A DNA stretch of 64,000 nucleotides from Photobacterium marinum (GTDB lineage: Bacteria > Pseudomonadota > Gammaproteobacteria > Enterobacterales > Vibrionaceae): assembly GCF_000331515.1 (NCBI RefSeq), contig NZ_AMZO01000025.1:1-64000 (forward strand), given 5' to 3'. Shown here in pieces: positions 26,136 through 35,847 of this stretch. The notes below the pieces were generated by a model. It searched no databases. It saw only the letters and a program-made list of their open reading frames with translations, and was not told the DNA's origin. Each line of letters opens with the position of its first letter. Positions within the stretch are counted from its first letter, which is position 1. Made by a program: the position numbers and the translations under genes.

Positions 26136-28061
26136 ATGAATCTTCCTAGAAGAACTCGAACTCATATTTTAGAAGACCTTTCAGTTAGAAAATTTCAATC
26201 CCTCTTGCCAGAACAATGGATATATAGAACCCCTGCCCACGACTATGGCATTGATGGTGAGGTTGAGATTATTGATTCCAATGGCTATACAACAGGGAAA
26301 AAATTCCTAGTACAGCTAAAAGCAACAGATGAAGAGAATGAAACTAAGGCTCTAAAACTTAGAATGAAAATGTCTTCATTGAACTACTTTAATCAACTAG
26401 AAGTACCAATTCTAATCGTTCGGTATCTAGCTAAATCAGGTTCCATTTACACTCGCTGGCTTCACTCTTTGAATCCAAATGATGACACAAAGGCAGAAAA
26501 AAGCTTTTGCATGCTTTTTCGAGAAAAAGATAAATGGACTGACGTTAGCGCAGAAAAACGCCTTAACGAGCTTGAAGCGTATCATTCGATAAAGCGTCAC
26601 TTACTACAAAAACCTTTTTTAATTGCAGTAAAAATTGATAGCAAAGCTTCTCTGTCTCAATACACCGCAAAATTTGCTACTAAGATAATAGGAAGCTCGA
26701 AACAATTACGATGTCCATTTTCATTCTCTTTAGTATCAAGCCTTGATGAAAAAACAACTAGCTTTATAGAGATATTTGACGAAGAGTATTATATCAACCT
26801 TGCTGGCGTAGGTAGCTTTAGAGCGCACTTTCAGCCACCAAATGACACAGCTGACTTAGATCGTCTTCTCTCTGATATATATGTTGCATTGGCTTTCATT
26901 CTACAGAGGTTAAGTCACGTCAAAGAAGCGGAAGGGCTATATGATGCGTACATAAATAGCTCTAGTTTAAGAGACAGCAAGCCTATATTTTTTTCATATA
27001 TAGCTACAAAAATTCAGCTAAACAACATTCCTGACGCGATCAAGTACGTAGTTGAGATAGAGAAAAAATCAACCAATAAAGACGATGGCTTTAACTTGGC
27101 TCAATTTGGCTTATCACTAGTCATCAGTCAAACACCAAAAGAACAGATGAACGCTGTAATTAGCGCATATGAGGATCTAATCGAAAGTACGGATGACCCG
27201 TTAGTTCTAGCTACTTATTACTACAACATAGGCAACTGTCTAAGAGGTAACGATTACAATCGCGAAGCAATTAAGCACTACCTCAAGGCAGCAAAGACAA
27301 ACTCAGACTATAAGCTTCGTCCTTATTGGAAAAAAGAACTTGCAGGTCTTTTTTTCATGATCGGAAAATACCGAACATCTAATAAGCTATATGCGCAATC
27401 AATTGAGAGCGAAAACACACCTGAAAATAACGTTCTTTACGCTGATAGCTTGATGCTGGCAGGAAACTATAGACAGGCGCTTATAATACTAGAAGAAAAT
27501 GCCACACAGTTAAATGTCAGAAATTCTGAATGGTTCTTAAAAATAATTTGCTTAGAATATCTTATTAGCAGGTATGGGGTTGAAGTGCAAAAAAAACAGG
27601 GTGAAGCGGGACGAGAATTTATCGAAAAATCTAGTGAAAAAGAAGTTTTATCATTCATCAAAACTAAGAATGCTCTGTGCCCTGATAGTCAGTTCTTTAT
27701 TGGAACAAAATTAATCGAAAGAGAGGAGTTTGAAGAAGCTTGTTATTGCTTCCTAGTTTCTGCTTTTTCGGATGAACACTATAAACCTTCTTGGTTACAC
27801 GCTATGGGGTGCGCATTTAACGCCAATCTAACAGGTTTGCTTTCCTTGATCCTAGAAGTAGCGAGTAGAAAATGGGGGATAGAAATAGTCAGTGAATTTT
27901 TTGAACAATTTCCCTCTAGCGGTGAATTTAATGAGCTTGCTTTAAAGTTAATTCAACATTGTGAAGAATACATCAGCACTTTTAAAGATAATCAGTTTGA
28001 AGTAAGACTAGGGGGCAGTGAATCTTCTAACTCAATAGTACTTGATAAGGTAACCACTTAA
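26136..28061 (+). CDS. DUF4365 nuclease-like TPR protein
   Basis: A 641-aa protein. The N-terminal ~150 residues are DUF4365, a PD-(D/E)XK-like domain with DYGIDGEVEI and FLVQLKAT supplying the D...E-x-K pattern. Residues about 240-560 are helical repeats of TPR type (for example YYNIGNCLRGNDYNREAIKHYLKAA and AGLFFMIGKYRTSNKLYAQSI). TPR arrays commonly act as sensor or scaffold parts in defence proteins. I chose the ATG at 26136 because GGAG stands 6 bp upstream; an ATG 12 bp earlier has no site. Transcribed with or after the HNH gene. Confidence 0.75.
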   Translation: MNLPRRTRTHILEDLSVRKFQSLLPEQWIYRTPAHDYGIDGEVEIIDSNGYTTGKKFLVQLKATDEENETKALKLRMKMSSLNYFNQLEVPILIVRYLAKSGSIYTRWLHSLNPNDDTKAEKSFCMLFREKDKWTDVSAEKRLNELEAYHSIKRHLLQKPFLIAVKIDSKASLSQYTAKFATKIIGSSKQLRCPFSFSLVSSLDEKTTSFIEIFDEEYYINLAGVGSFRAHFQPPNDTADLDRLLSDIYVALAFILQRLSHVKEAEGLYDAYINSSSLRDSKPIFFSYIATKIQLNNIPDAIKYVVEIEKKSTNKDDGFNLAQFGLSLVISQTPKEQMNAVISAYEDLIESTDDPLVLATYYYNIGNCLRGNDYNREAIKHYLKAAKTNSDYKLRPYWKKELAGLFFMIGKYRTSNKLYAQSIESENTPENNVLYADSLMLAGNYRQALIILEENATQLNVRNSEWFLKIICLEYLISRYGVEVQKKQGEAGREFIEKSSEKEVLSFIKTKNALCPDSQFFIGTKLIEREEFEEACYCFLVSAFSDEHYKPSWLHAMGCAFNANLTGLLSLILEVASRKWGIEIVSEFFEQFPSSGEFNELALKLIQHCEEYISTFKDNQFEVRLGGSESSNSIVLDKVTT

Positions 28062-28387
28062 CAAAGAGAGGAGTTCCGATTCTGAGGCTAGTCTGGTGGT
28101 TACTGACTATGTCAAAGGTAGTTCAGCATTTGACAAACCAAATGACTGTGGAACCATTTCGTCGATAGCTAAAGGTTGATGATTAGTTGAACACAATAAG
28201 GGTGTAAACGGGTATTTCTACCTTCTTAGTTATTTGACGTGATTGAAAGCAAAGGGCAGCAGATCGGCCAAATCTCTGCCTTTTTCGCGTTAAGATAGCT
28301 CGGTTAATACATGGCGCAGATAGGCATAAGGCTTTACGGCCAGCCCCCCTTAGCGTTCTCTCCGCCCTTATATGCCGCTATGCGGCA
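28062..28387. other. Spacer between cargo and mobility module
   Basis: No gene is seen. An imperfect hairpin, GGCAG...CTGCC, followed by TTTTT at about 28247-28286 could end the DUF4365 gene transcript. At 28346-28388, CTTAGCGTTCTCTCCG and ATGCCGC-tat-GCGGCAT also occur, diverged, beside the helicase remnant at 18.03-18.06 kb, so they are probably part of the conserved end of the element. Confidence 0.5.
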
Positions 28388-30703
28388 TCAAACTCGCTTC
28401 ACTATCCGTCGAACCATCTTCTTGCGCTTAATGCGTCGTAGAGCCTTATGCAACAGCTCCTGCAGGTAGGTTTGGCGCTCGTGACCACGATGACCACTTT
28501 TGATGGCCTGTATGAATTTGGCCTTAGTGCCAACAATATGAACTTCCACCTCTGCTCGGGTGATGGCCGTGTAGAGCCATGACCTGTCAATCAGGCCACT
28601 GTTATCCATGGCAACGATGACTACTGGGAACTGCGAACCTTGCGCCTTATGCAACGTGACACTGTAAGCCAGCTGAAGTTCTGTGATGAGCTGTGGACTC
28701 AGTGATATCAGCTCTTCTAGCTCTTGGGTTTTCACCCAACCATAGCCAGCTTCATCCCATTGAATGGAACTTAGATCGCCTAGCAATCCATTCTGGATGC
28801 CGAACTTGATGTGGTTCTTCGTGAAGATTACCGGGTCAAACTGACGGAAGTTAGAATCAATGGTGCGACCAAGATACTCATAGGTGAGCTTTGGTGAATA
28901 TGCATTGAATATTGCCTGACAATTGGTGTTTAGTGCCCATGTAGTCTTCCTGGTTGCAGATATCATCTGACTTCGACCACGGTTGTGCTGGTAAATCTCG
29001 ATACACTTATCAACGATGTCAGCTTCTCGGCACTCATGGAAGTGGACATTCTTGAATGAAAGCTCCTCTGGAACCTTGCCACTCCTGATAACTCGTGAGT
29101 ATTCAGGAATACCAGTGCTTTCATCTTGTCGCTGGACTTGGTCAAGCTCAACACATGGCACGACATCTGACTGGATGAGGTCATAGAGAATCTTACCAGC
29201 ACCAATCGGTGCAAGTTGCTCATCATCACCGACAATCAAGAACCGTACCTCAGGACAGGTGTGGGTGACGATCCGACTCATATTTAGAGTATCTACCATC
29301 GAAGATTCATCAATGACCACTAGGTGTTTCTGTGGGTTGCCTTCCGCATCTTCACTGCGAAGGTCAGGATCACCCAAAAATCGAGTTATGGTCTTGGTCG
29401 GAATCCTGATGGACTCGAACAATCGCAATGCCGCTCGCCCAGATAATGCGATGCCATGGATGGTATAGCCTAGCTCTTCGAAAGCCCTCAGAACTGTTCT
29501 CAATACCGTCGTCTTACCCGTGCCAGCACCTCCCGATATGATAGAAACCTCGTTTTCCAAAGCGGAAAAGATAGCTTCAACCTGCTTGGGAGCAAGGCGG
29601 AAAGGAATCTCTGTCATGGCGGTATTAATCTTTATCGGGTACTCATCAGTCCATTCTGACTTGCGCTTTAAGAGAGTGCTAAATCGCTCCGCAATAAGGC
29701 GCTCCATCAGGTATAGGGAGCCATGGTGGTATGTGTCATTCTCACCACGTCGGAAGTTCAGCATCTTCTCCGACTGCACTAAGGCTTGTTCAGCCAACTC
29801 TGTGCTATCCAGTACCTTTGCTACACGGGCAATGATTTGAGAATGGTAAGCAAAGGTATGGCCCCTTGGCACTACATCCTCTGAGAGCACATGGTTTACT
29901 GCGGCAACCAAACGGTTTTTGTCATCCAAAGGCTTGTTGAAGGTTGATAGCGCCATTTTATCGATGTCAGCAAACTTCATCCCCAAGGTGGTGAGCTGGT
30001 ATGGATTATCAGTGATAACCTCCGGTGGGGGCGGCATCTTCACTTCCTTGGTTTCCTCACCATCCTGAATCTCCATTACAGCCTTCATTTTGAAGAAGCT
30101 GTGCTGAACCATTGGTGGGATACGATGCTTGGCAAACCATGCTGCATACTTGAGATTTTCGTACTTCTTAAATCCCTCTACCAGCGTTTTAGCGTTTTCC
30201 TCTGACATCAAATCAACTGCGGTCAATTTCCCGATATCACCATCCAAGATGATTTGAAGAGCTTCATCGTTGTACTTATCCCAAATGTTGAATATCCGTG
30301 ACGCCCCAATCATTGGAAAGTCACCCGATTTAGAAACGAATTCTGACACCTCTTCTGGGGTGTTGGGCATCATAAACTCAAGGCTTTGAGGCTGCTTATA
30401 GTGGAAGATGTGCTTAATCGAGTTATATTTCTCTTCGGTGTAATATTCAACTTGACCATAGGCTTGCCAGTATTCCCCCTTAGCTGGAACTGAAGGCAGA
30501 CCAAAACAGGTGGTATTAACTTTTATGCTAGATATAGCAGTATATGCATTTCGCATCTCACGCTTATTGACTGTCCCTCGCACATAGCACTTGTCATTTC
30601 GCTCATCATAATGGACGCAGGTGATCCGAAAATACATACGAACATTGCCAGTTACGAACGGGTTATCAGCCGAATACTGAATATTCTTCGGTATTTCGCT
30701 CAT
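28388..30703 (-). CDS. RecD-like SF1B helicase of the mobility module
   Basis: A 771-aa helicase. An N-terminal OB/HhH-like region (including FPMIGASRIFNIWDKYND) precedes the SF1 core: motif I GGAGTGKTT near residue 393, VIDESSMVD, GDDEQLAPIG, QVQRQDE, and the C-terminal TLHKAQGSQFPVVIV and LYTAITRAEVEV. It is of RecD2 type and has no RecBC partners here. The basic end (RRIKRKKMVRR) may touch DNA. It is the last gene of the six-gene leftward operon, overlapping the 155-aa gene by 4 bp. A role in processing element DNA during transfer or integration is inferred. Confidence 0.88.
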   Translation of the reverse strand: MSEIPKNIQYSADNPFVTGNVRMYFRITCVHYDERNDKCYVRGTVNKREMRNAYTAISSIKVNTTCFGLPSVPAKGEYWQAYGQVEYYTEEKYNSIKHIFHYKQPQSLEFMMPNTPEEVSEFVSKSGDFPMIGASRIFNIWDKYNDEALQIILDGDIGKLTAVDLMSEENAKTLVEGFKKYENLKYAAWFAKHRIPPMVQHSFFKMKAVMEIQDGEETKEVKMPPPPEVITDNPYQLTTLGMKFADIDKMALSTFNKPLDDKNRLVAAVNHVLSEDVVPRGHTFAYHSQIIARVAKVLDSTELAEQALVQSEKMLNFRRGENDTYHHGSLYLMERLIAERFSTLLKRKSEWTDEYPIKINTAMTEIPFRLAPKQVEAIFSALENEVSIISGGAGTGKTTVLRTVLRAFEELGYTIHGIALSGRAALRLFESIRIPTKTITRFLGDPDLRSEDAEGNPQKHLVVIDESSMVDTLNMSRIVTHTCPEVRFLIVGDDEQLAPIGAGKILYDLIQSDVVPCVELDQVQRQDESTGIPEYSRVIRSGKVPEELSFKNVHFHECREADIVDKCIEIYQHNRGRSQMISATRKTTWALNTNCQAIFNAYSPKLTYEYLGRTIDSNFRQFDPVIFTKNHIKFGIQNGLLGDLSSIQWDEAGYGWVKTQELEELISLSPQLITELQLAYSVTLHKAQGSQFPVVIVAMDNSGLIDRSWLYTAITRAEVEVHIVGTKAKFIQAIKSGHRGHERQTYLQELLHKALRRIKRKKMVRRIVKRV

Positions 30704-31167
30704 GAAAAGAATCCTTCTCGGTAGAGAACATCCTTGAACTCATCGAACCGCTTAAGCTGAATATCTTTCTGGTAAAGCTGCTGCTTCAGCTTACTGATTT
30801 CACCGTTAAGTCGAGCAATTTCAGCATCCCTAGGATCAAGGAATTCAGGTTCATCATAGCCTGAACTATTACTTTGACCAGAACCAGAACTGGCACTTTT
30901 AGCAACCTCTGAGAGCCAACCAGCTTTGCGCCACTTCAATTCTATACGCCTCAACATCGTCGTTGCTTTTGGGTTTTGGCCAGTAACAGCTCGTGAGTTT
31001 ACCCCAGACTGAGCTTTGAATTTTTGTCTGTTAATCTTGCCTTTGTTATCAAGCTCCACAATGGATTCACGAGTCTGTTCCCTAATCCAAATCCTCAGTT
31101 TTTCCAAAGTTTTTTCGGCAGGCGTTAGCTTCTTATCTTTTTCAATCCCTTGGTTTTTCTTGCTCAT
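30700..31167 (-). CDS. Coiled-coil protein of the mobility operon
   Basis: A 155-aa protein, Lys-rich at the N-terminus. Residues about 35-85 suggest a DNA-binding helical part (TRESIVELDNKGKINRQKFKAQSGVN), followed by a Ser-rich linker and a C-terminal coiled coil (about 112-145: DAEIARLNGEISKLKQQLYQKDIQL). The layout recalls regulators or accessory proteins of transposons such as TnpC of Tn554, though no homology is claimed. ATGA overlaps at both ends couple it to its neighbours. Confidence 0.7.
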   Translation of the reverse strand: MSKKNQGIEKDKKLTPAEKTLEKLRIWIREQTRESIVELDNKGKINRQKFKAQSGVNSRAVTGQNPKATTMLRRIELKWRKAGWLSEVAKSASSGSGQSNSSGYDEPEFLDPRDAEIARLNGEISKLKQQLYQKDIQLKRFDEFKDVLYREGFFS

Positions 31168-31655
31168 TTGCCATTCCTTTTCCGCTCTCCTAATTCCCGA
31201 ATCAGGTCTTCTGCAAGCATATCTTCAACATTCATTGGAGTGGCGTTGTCAACGTATTCAATGATGTCAGCAACAGCAAGAATATTCCTTTCATACATGG
31301 CTTGTAAGTCCTTCAGGTCAACATCAAGACGATCAGCTTTGCTGATATACGCTGCACCAGTTCGACCTTTAGCCAGCATCGCCAGCTCTTCTGGAGTCAT
31401 CTCTCGCTTGCCATCCATATGATTGTTATGCTGACGAAGTTTGTACTCATCAATCATCCTCTTTCGGGAGGTTAGGGTGCTTACGCCACCATTAACAATG
31501 CCTTTGGCCTTCAGTCGAGCATGTAACGTGGATGGCTGAATGGGGGACTTTTCAAGTCCCTCACGTACCATGGCACTCAATTCAGCCTTGATGTATTTAT
31601 CAAGTTCTTTGCCCTGAATGACTTTGTCGTTGTTATCGCGTGGTTTCTTAGCCAT
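31164..31655 (-). CDS. Small accessory protein of the mobility operon (GmtX-like?)
   Basis: A 163-aa charged protein. The first 95 residues contain a probable HTH-like region (SPIQPSTLHARLKAKGIVNG), and the second half is helical and acidic (VEDMLAEDLIRELGERKR). The ATG at 31655 overlaps the stop of the 847-aa gene by 8 bp (ATGGCTAA), which fixes this start. By order after two recombinase-like genes it is my candidate for the GmtX member of a Gamma-Mobile-Trio module, but that assignment rests on position and size only. Confidence 0.65.
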   Translation of the reverse strand: MAKKPRDNNDKVIQGKELDKYIKAELSAMVREGLEKSPIQPSTLHARLKAKGIVNGGVSTLTSRKRMIDEYKLRQHNNHMDGKREMTPEELAMLAKGRTGAAYISKADRLDVDLKDLQAMYERNILAVADIIEYVDNATPMNVEDMLAEDLIRELGERKRNGK

Positions 31656-34191
31656 TATGAGCTTCCTTCTTTGCTGCATCTCTCTCCATGCGTTTTTGCT
31701 CAATGAAGAACAAATCAGCAAGGGTATTCGGAGTTTTGCCAATCAGCATTTGTTCATTAATACGCTCAAGGATTTTACCTAGCGGGTTATCTTTATCTTC
31801 GGATAGAAGGGACACTAATTTCTTAGCATTCAGAGCATCAACAGCCTTGCATTCAAGCGCCTCGAACACAATCAATGCTTCTTCCTGTTCTTTTAGAGCC
31901 AGTTTGAATGAAGGGTTTTCTTCATGGAGTTTACGCAGGATAATGACCTCTTCCTTCTTGCCTTCTAAGCGCCGTGAGACCTCCTCAGCTTCGCCCATAC
32001 GGCCTGTAAGGGAGAAGTAGCCACAAGGTACACCAGACTGGCATTTCATCGCGTGAGGGCAACCCCAGCGACCCACATCCCTTGTGCAGGCACCAAACCC
32101 TAGGGGATGGAGTTTTGCATGACGCTCCAGCAGTTCTTTAGCTTTAGCGGCCAGATTTTGCTTCAGCAACTTGTCGTGAGCACTTTTCAAATCAGGCAAG
32201 AAGTTGTCAGACATTGCACCTTCAAAGTAGTGGGCGACTTCAGCACTTGTCTCGCCAAAAGTCTGCATATTCTGCTTGAGGTTGTGCTCCATTGTGAGCT
32301 TGGGATCAACCATCATCGAAGCTGATGCTTTGACGTTCGCAACACCTGTATTCTTCTGACTTTTGACTGACTTCGCCAAAGCAGCCATACGGCGACTAAC
32401 CTCAGTTTTTGGGGCTGCTGGTACTTCTGATTTAGATTGTGGAGCTGGTTCCCCATCTGAATCAAACAGGGATAGCTGATCATCTTTCGTAAGGGCTTTC
32501 TTGTTCTCATCAAAAGCCTTTTCCAGTGAAGTAACAGCTAGCGAAGCCGTCAGGTATGACTGAGATTCGGCTTGGTGCTGATAATGTTTGTTCTGGGTAA
32601 TATCAACACGTCCCATCAAAATAGCTTGGATGTGATCAGTAACCCCAGCAATTGCCAAGAAGGTATTGATGTTATGCCTTGGAACATGCTTTTTGATATT
32701 GATACGAGAACCATCATCTTCAAATAAGTTGTAATAATCGAAGATTGACTTCCTGTTTTTGGCACCGCCTAGCCATGCCTCAACGGCGTGCTCATCCAGT
32801 GGTGCAGGGTGCATCAGAGAGACCAGGTCGGTGGAGATCCCAAAACCGCCTTCAGGCACAATGAACATCAAGTCCTCGTAGTTACAATGCTCCCATTCGG
32901 AACCATTCTTGGCTGAAATGACACACTGATGTCCTTTCTCAAAATTTTTGGTTTCGGCGTAACGCGTGTACACGTAATCGTTCAACTGCTCTTTGGTAAA
33001 ATACCGATTTTTCAGTTGCTTATGGACAGGGATGACCTTCGGCTCATGCCCAGCAAATGCCTTGATAGATGTCCTGATTGACTTACCGAGATCTTTACGA
33101 GAACCGCCTGAACCTGTGAACATGATGCCTTCCAGCTCACGGCATTCAACCCACTCACCAGGAAGCTCTGTGATCTTGTTTGGCAGCATATTGGTGAAAT
33201 CTGATTCCCTGAAGCCTTTAAGAATTTCACGGGAATCAGCCGTAAGCTCTTCCACAGATTTATAGATTGCCTCAACCACAGGGTAAGTGGTTGGTGCCAA
33301 CCAGTGAATTCGCCAACCTGCTTGCTTGGCACCAAGGTACTCGATACCTAGCCTATAGGTAGGCCAACCTTGTTCGATTGCATGTTTCCGCTTGTCTTCA
33401 TCTTTGATCTCCCTCCTGACCAATGAATCCATATTCATCAGCATCATTTCTTGGAAGCGGAAGCCACAGATGATTGCGAGCAGCAGCATGTTGTAGAACA
33501 CACGCTGATAATCGGTTTCAGCTAATGCTATTAGCTCAATCACACACATAAATGCACGAATGGAGATTAGCTTTTTATCGTCTGTTAGTTCAGGATTTGC
33601 ATGTTCAGCTTTACGCCTTTCCTTGGTGCCGTTGGACTGGTTGCGGCATGGGTACTTGTTTTCAACCTCAACGTTAATTAGGAATAGGTTATACTGGCGA
33701 AGCCTCTTGATAGCAGCTACGGCAACATCACAGTAGTCACTTAGGTTGGGGGCGCTTTTTGTAACTTCACTATGTCTCTTCATTGCAGCATGAATGATAT
33801 CGGCAGTGAGGTACATCGGGTGAGTCTGGCCTGTTTGGGTGACCATTTCCCAATACCAACGCTTCATCACCTGCAATGGTTTATCTAACGCAGACCCGGA
33901 GACAAGCGTACTACTTGAGGTCACCATTAGCATTTGGTAGGCACGCATAAAGTCTTGATACTCTTTGGAGATATCCATTTTTGAAAGACCTTTAGTTCGG
34001 TTGGTGACTTCATCGAACTTAAACCCATGGTTTTTGGTTTCCTTAAGCCATGCGACACCTTTCTCACCAAAACTCCATGAGCCCGCATCCCAGTCCAACT
34101 GGCCTTCAGCATTGTAGGCAGCAAGGCGCTCATTGAACTTACCTTTAAACTTCTCGATGTAAGCATTGAAGTTCTTCTGTTGCTCAAACAT
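31648..34191 (-). CDS. Large recombinase-like integrase of the mobility operon (GmtZ-like?)
   Basis: An 847-aa protein with tyrosine-recombinase features in its middle: an Arg in ICGFRFQEMML near residue 244, PRHNINTFLA near 505, and MGRVDITQNKHYQH near 534 with a candidate Tyr. After the catalytic part comes a Cys/His cluster (CTRDVGRWGCPHAMKC...PCGYF, about 702-720) that looks zinc-binding, then a helical tail. It is unusually long for this family. It starts 3 bp after the preceding gene. The overall architecture fits the integrase member (GmtZ) of Gamma-Mobile-Trio elements; this name needs a profile search. Confidence 0.75.
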   Translation of the reverse strand: MFEQQKNFNAYIEKFKGKFNERLAAYNAEGQLDWDAGSWSFGEKGVAWLKETKNHGFKFDEVTNRTKGLSKMDISKEYQDFMRAYQMLMVTSSSTLVSGSALDKPLQVMKRWYWEMVTQTGQTHPMYLTADIIHAAMKRHSEVTKSAPNLSDYCDVAVAAIKRLRQYNLFLINVEVENKYPCRNQSNGTKERRKAEHANPELTDDKKLISIRAFMCVIELIALAETDYQRVFYNMLLLAIICGFRFQEMMLMNMDSLVRREIKDEDKRKHAIEQGWPTYRLGIEYLGAKQAGWRIHWLAPTTYPVVEAIYKSVEELTADSREILKGFRESDFTNMLPNKITELPGEWVECRELEGIMFTGSGGSRKDLGKSIRTSIKAFAGHEPKVIPVHKQLKNRYFTKEQLNDYVYTRYAETKNFEKGHQCVISAKNGSEWEHCNYEDLMFIVPEGGFGISTDLVSLMHPAPLDEHAVEAWLGGAKNRKSIFDYYNLFEDDGSRINIKKHVPRHNINTFLAIAGVTDHIQAILMGRVDITQNKHYQHQAESQSYLTASLAVTSLEKAFDENKKALTKDDQLSLFDSDGEPAPQSKSEVPAAPKTEVSRRMAALAKSVKSQKNTGVANVKASASMMVDPKLTMEHNLKQNMQTFGETSAEVAHYFEGAMSDNFLPDLKSAHDKLLKQNLAAKAKELLERHAKLHPLGFGACTRDVGRWGCPHAMKCQSGVPCGYFSLTGRMGEAEEVSRRLEGKKEEVIILRKLHEENPSFKLALKEQEEALIVFEALECKAVDALNAKKLVSLLSEDKDNPLGKILERINEQMLIGKTPNTLADLFFIEQKRMERDAAKKEAHNG

Positions 34192-34194
34192 GTA

Positions 34195-35847
34195 TTAATT
34201 TCCTTCCTTTGCTTCAGCCATTTCAATGCGAGCGATAACTTGAATTACATGTTGCTTACGGCGGGTCAGCTCCTTAAGCAAAGGGTGATTAACTGTAGCA
34301 GTGTCATCTGCCACATTTCGGACTTCTGCTAGCTCATCATTGAACGAGTCAAGGACATCGTGATGTTTACCGTCAGTGAAAGGCTTGAAGTATAAGCAGC
34401 CATGGCAGGCTCGGCCTTGAGAGAAGGGGCAGATTTCCTCTTCGTAATCACAACCGCCAAGATGGTAATGGAGTTTCCCACCAATTGACCCTGCGACCCT
34501 GCGACCTGTCCATTTACTGCTGTGTACTAGGTTCCCAGTCAACATAAGTACAATCATGTTCTTGAATACAGGGTTGCGACCAAGAGCCTGCTCACGAATA
34601 TCAGCCATATCTGGAGTAGCAGCGATATATTTATTGGCCACAACGAGAGAGGATTGCCCCAGGACGTAAGCAATCTCAATGGCGCTTGCGCCATTCATCG
34701 CCATAGAATGACCAACATTGTGGCGGAAAAGACTAGCTGTATAGACAGGCAGCTCATAGTCTTTATTTTTCACTGCTTTTTGAATCTCTTTGGGAGAGAA
34801 CAGTAGAAGCATTCGCTTAATAGCGTCGTTGACTGGCTTATTAGAAGTCGATTTTTGGGGTAGCAGGGCATCTTCCTTGCCAATATTGGCAAGGCGCATG
34901 TAAAGCATTACCAGTCTCCCAAGCTCTTCAGGGATAGCTACCCGAATCCGCTCAATGGTTAGCTTTGATTTCTTGGCATAGGGGACAAGAATGGAGAAGC
35001 GGCTCCCATGCTCATTCATGGTGTCAATAACAAAGTCTCCTCCTGCCATCTTACCAAGCTGAACTGGTCGCGACCCAACGTAATAAACGATCCCAGTAGT
35101 TACACAGTCACGCAACTTATCAAGGTTTACGACATTCTTGATCTTCTTCAAGTGAGCAATTTTCTCTTCCTTGGTCTTCAGCGAGGGGGTCAATTTAGAC
35201 GCCCAACGCTGTACACCATTTTCGATTATCAGGCACACTTCTTCAGGAATTACCATGTCTAGGTTTTGGTAAACACCCCAATTGCTGTTCCTCGGTCGTG
35301 GTAGCTCGAGCAAAAGCTCTTCCAGGTCTTCCTTGCCGTCCGTGCTTTTAAAAAACTTCAGGCGGTCAAGTTTACGCAGAGCAAACAATGTGTAATAAAA
35401 CTGCGAATTATCTGCATGATTCCTTTTTTCCTTGGCAACAAGGGCGTGTAATTTGGCAAGCAGGTTGTCACGCGTGACAGAACTAATGTCAGCAAAAGTC
35501 ATTGCTAAGCCAGTAGCAAAGGCGTCAACGACAGAAGCTGAGTTCTCCTCAATGTACTTGAGCGAGATAATCTTAATCAGCTTGATTGTTTCAGGAGGCA
35601 AATCTCTGAAATGCTTACCTTTAGAGAAAGGGATGCTCTTATTCTCTCCTGAATACCGGAAGCGCCAATCATTATGAAAATACAAAAACTGATCATCAAA
35701 CTCTGTGGCACTTTTCAGGAAAACCCTGCTAGGCAACTCAGTTGATTTAATCCAGTTGAGTTGCTCATGAGTGAACAGGGGAGTCGACTGTTCAGTTTGA
35801 ATTTGCTCCCGCATAACATCGCTATAGGAATTCATCATACCCATCAT
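34195..35847 (-). CDS. Second tyrosine recombinase of the mobility operon (GmtY-like?)
   Basis: A 550-aa protein. Recombinase-type motifs: Arg in YYVGSRPVQLGKM near residue 260, the FRHNVGHSMA box near 376 (in place of HxLRHTxAT), and the LGQSSLVVANKYI region with a Tyr near 406. A Cys cluster (GGCDYEEEICPF...ACHGCLYF, about 462-485) follows the catalytic part, as in the next protein. The start overlaps the upstream gene by 26 bp; several ATGs (M1, M2, M4, M5) are possible. Adjacent order with the 847-aa and 163-aa genes matches the three-gene layout described for GMT islands. Confidence 0.75.
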   Translation of the reverse strand: MMGMMNSYSDVMREQIQTEQSTPLFTHEQLNWIKSTELPSRVFLKSATEFDDQFLYFHNDWRFRYSGENKSIPFSKGKHFRDLPPETIKLIKIISLKYIEENSASVVDAFATGLAMTFADISSVTRDNLLAKLHALVAKEKRNHADNSQFYYTLFALRKLDRLKFFKSTDGKEDLEELLLELPRPRNSNWGVYQNLDMVIPEEVCLIIENGVQRWASKLTPSLKTKEEKIAHLKKIKNVVNLDKLRDCVTTGIVYYVGSRPVQLGKMAGGDFVIDTMNEHGSRFSILVPYAKKSKLTIERIRVAIPEELGRLVMLYMRLANIGKEDALLPQKSTSNKPVNDAIKRMLLLFSPKEIQKAVKNKDYELPVYTASLFRHNVGHSMAMNGASAIEIAYVLGQSSLVVANKYIAATPDMADIREQALGRNPVFKNMIVLMLTGNLVHSSKWTGRRVAGSIGGKLHYHLGGCDYEEEICPFSQGRACHGCLYFKPFTDGKHHDVLDSFNDELAEVRNVADDTATVNHPLLKELTRRKQHVIQVIARIEMAEAKEGN

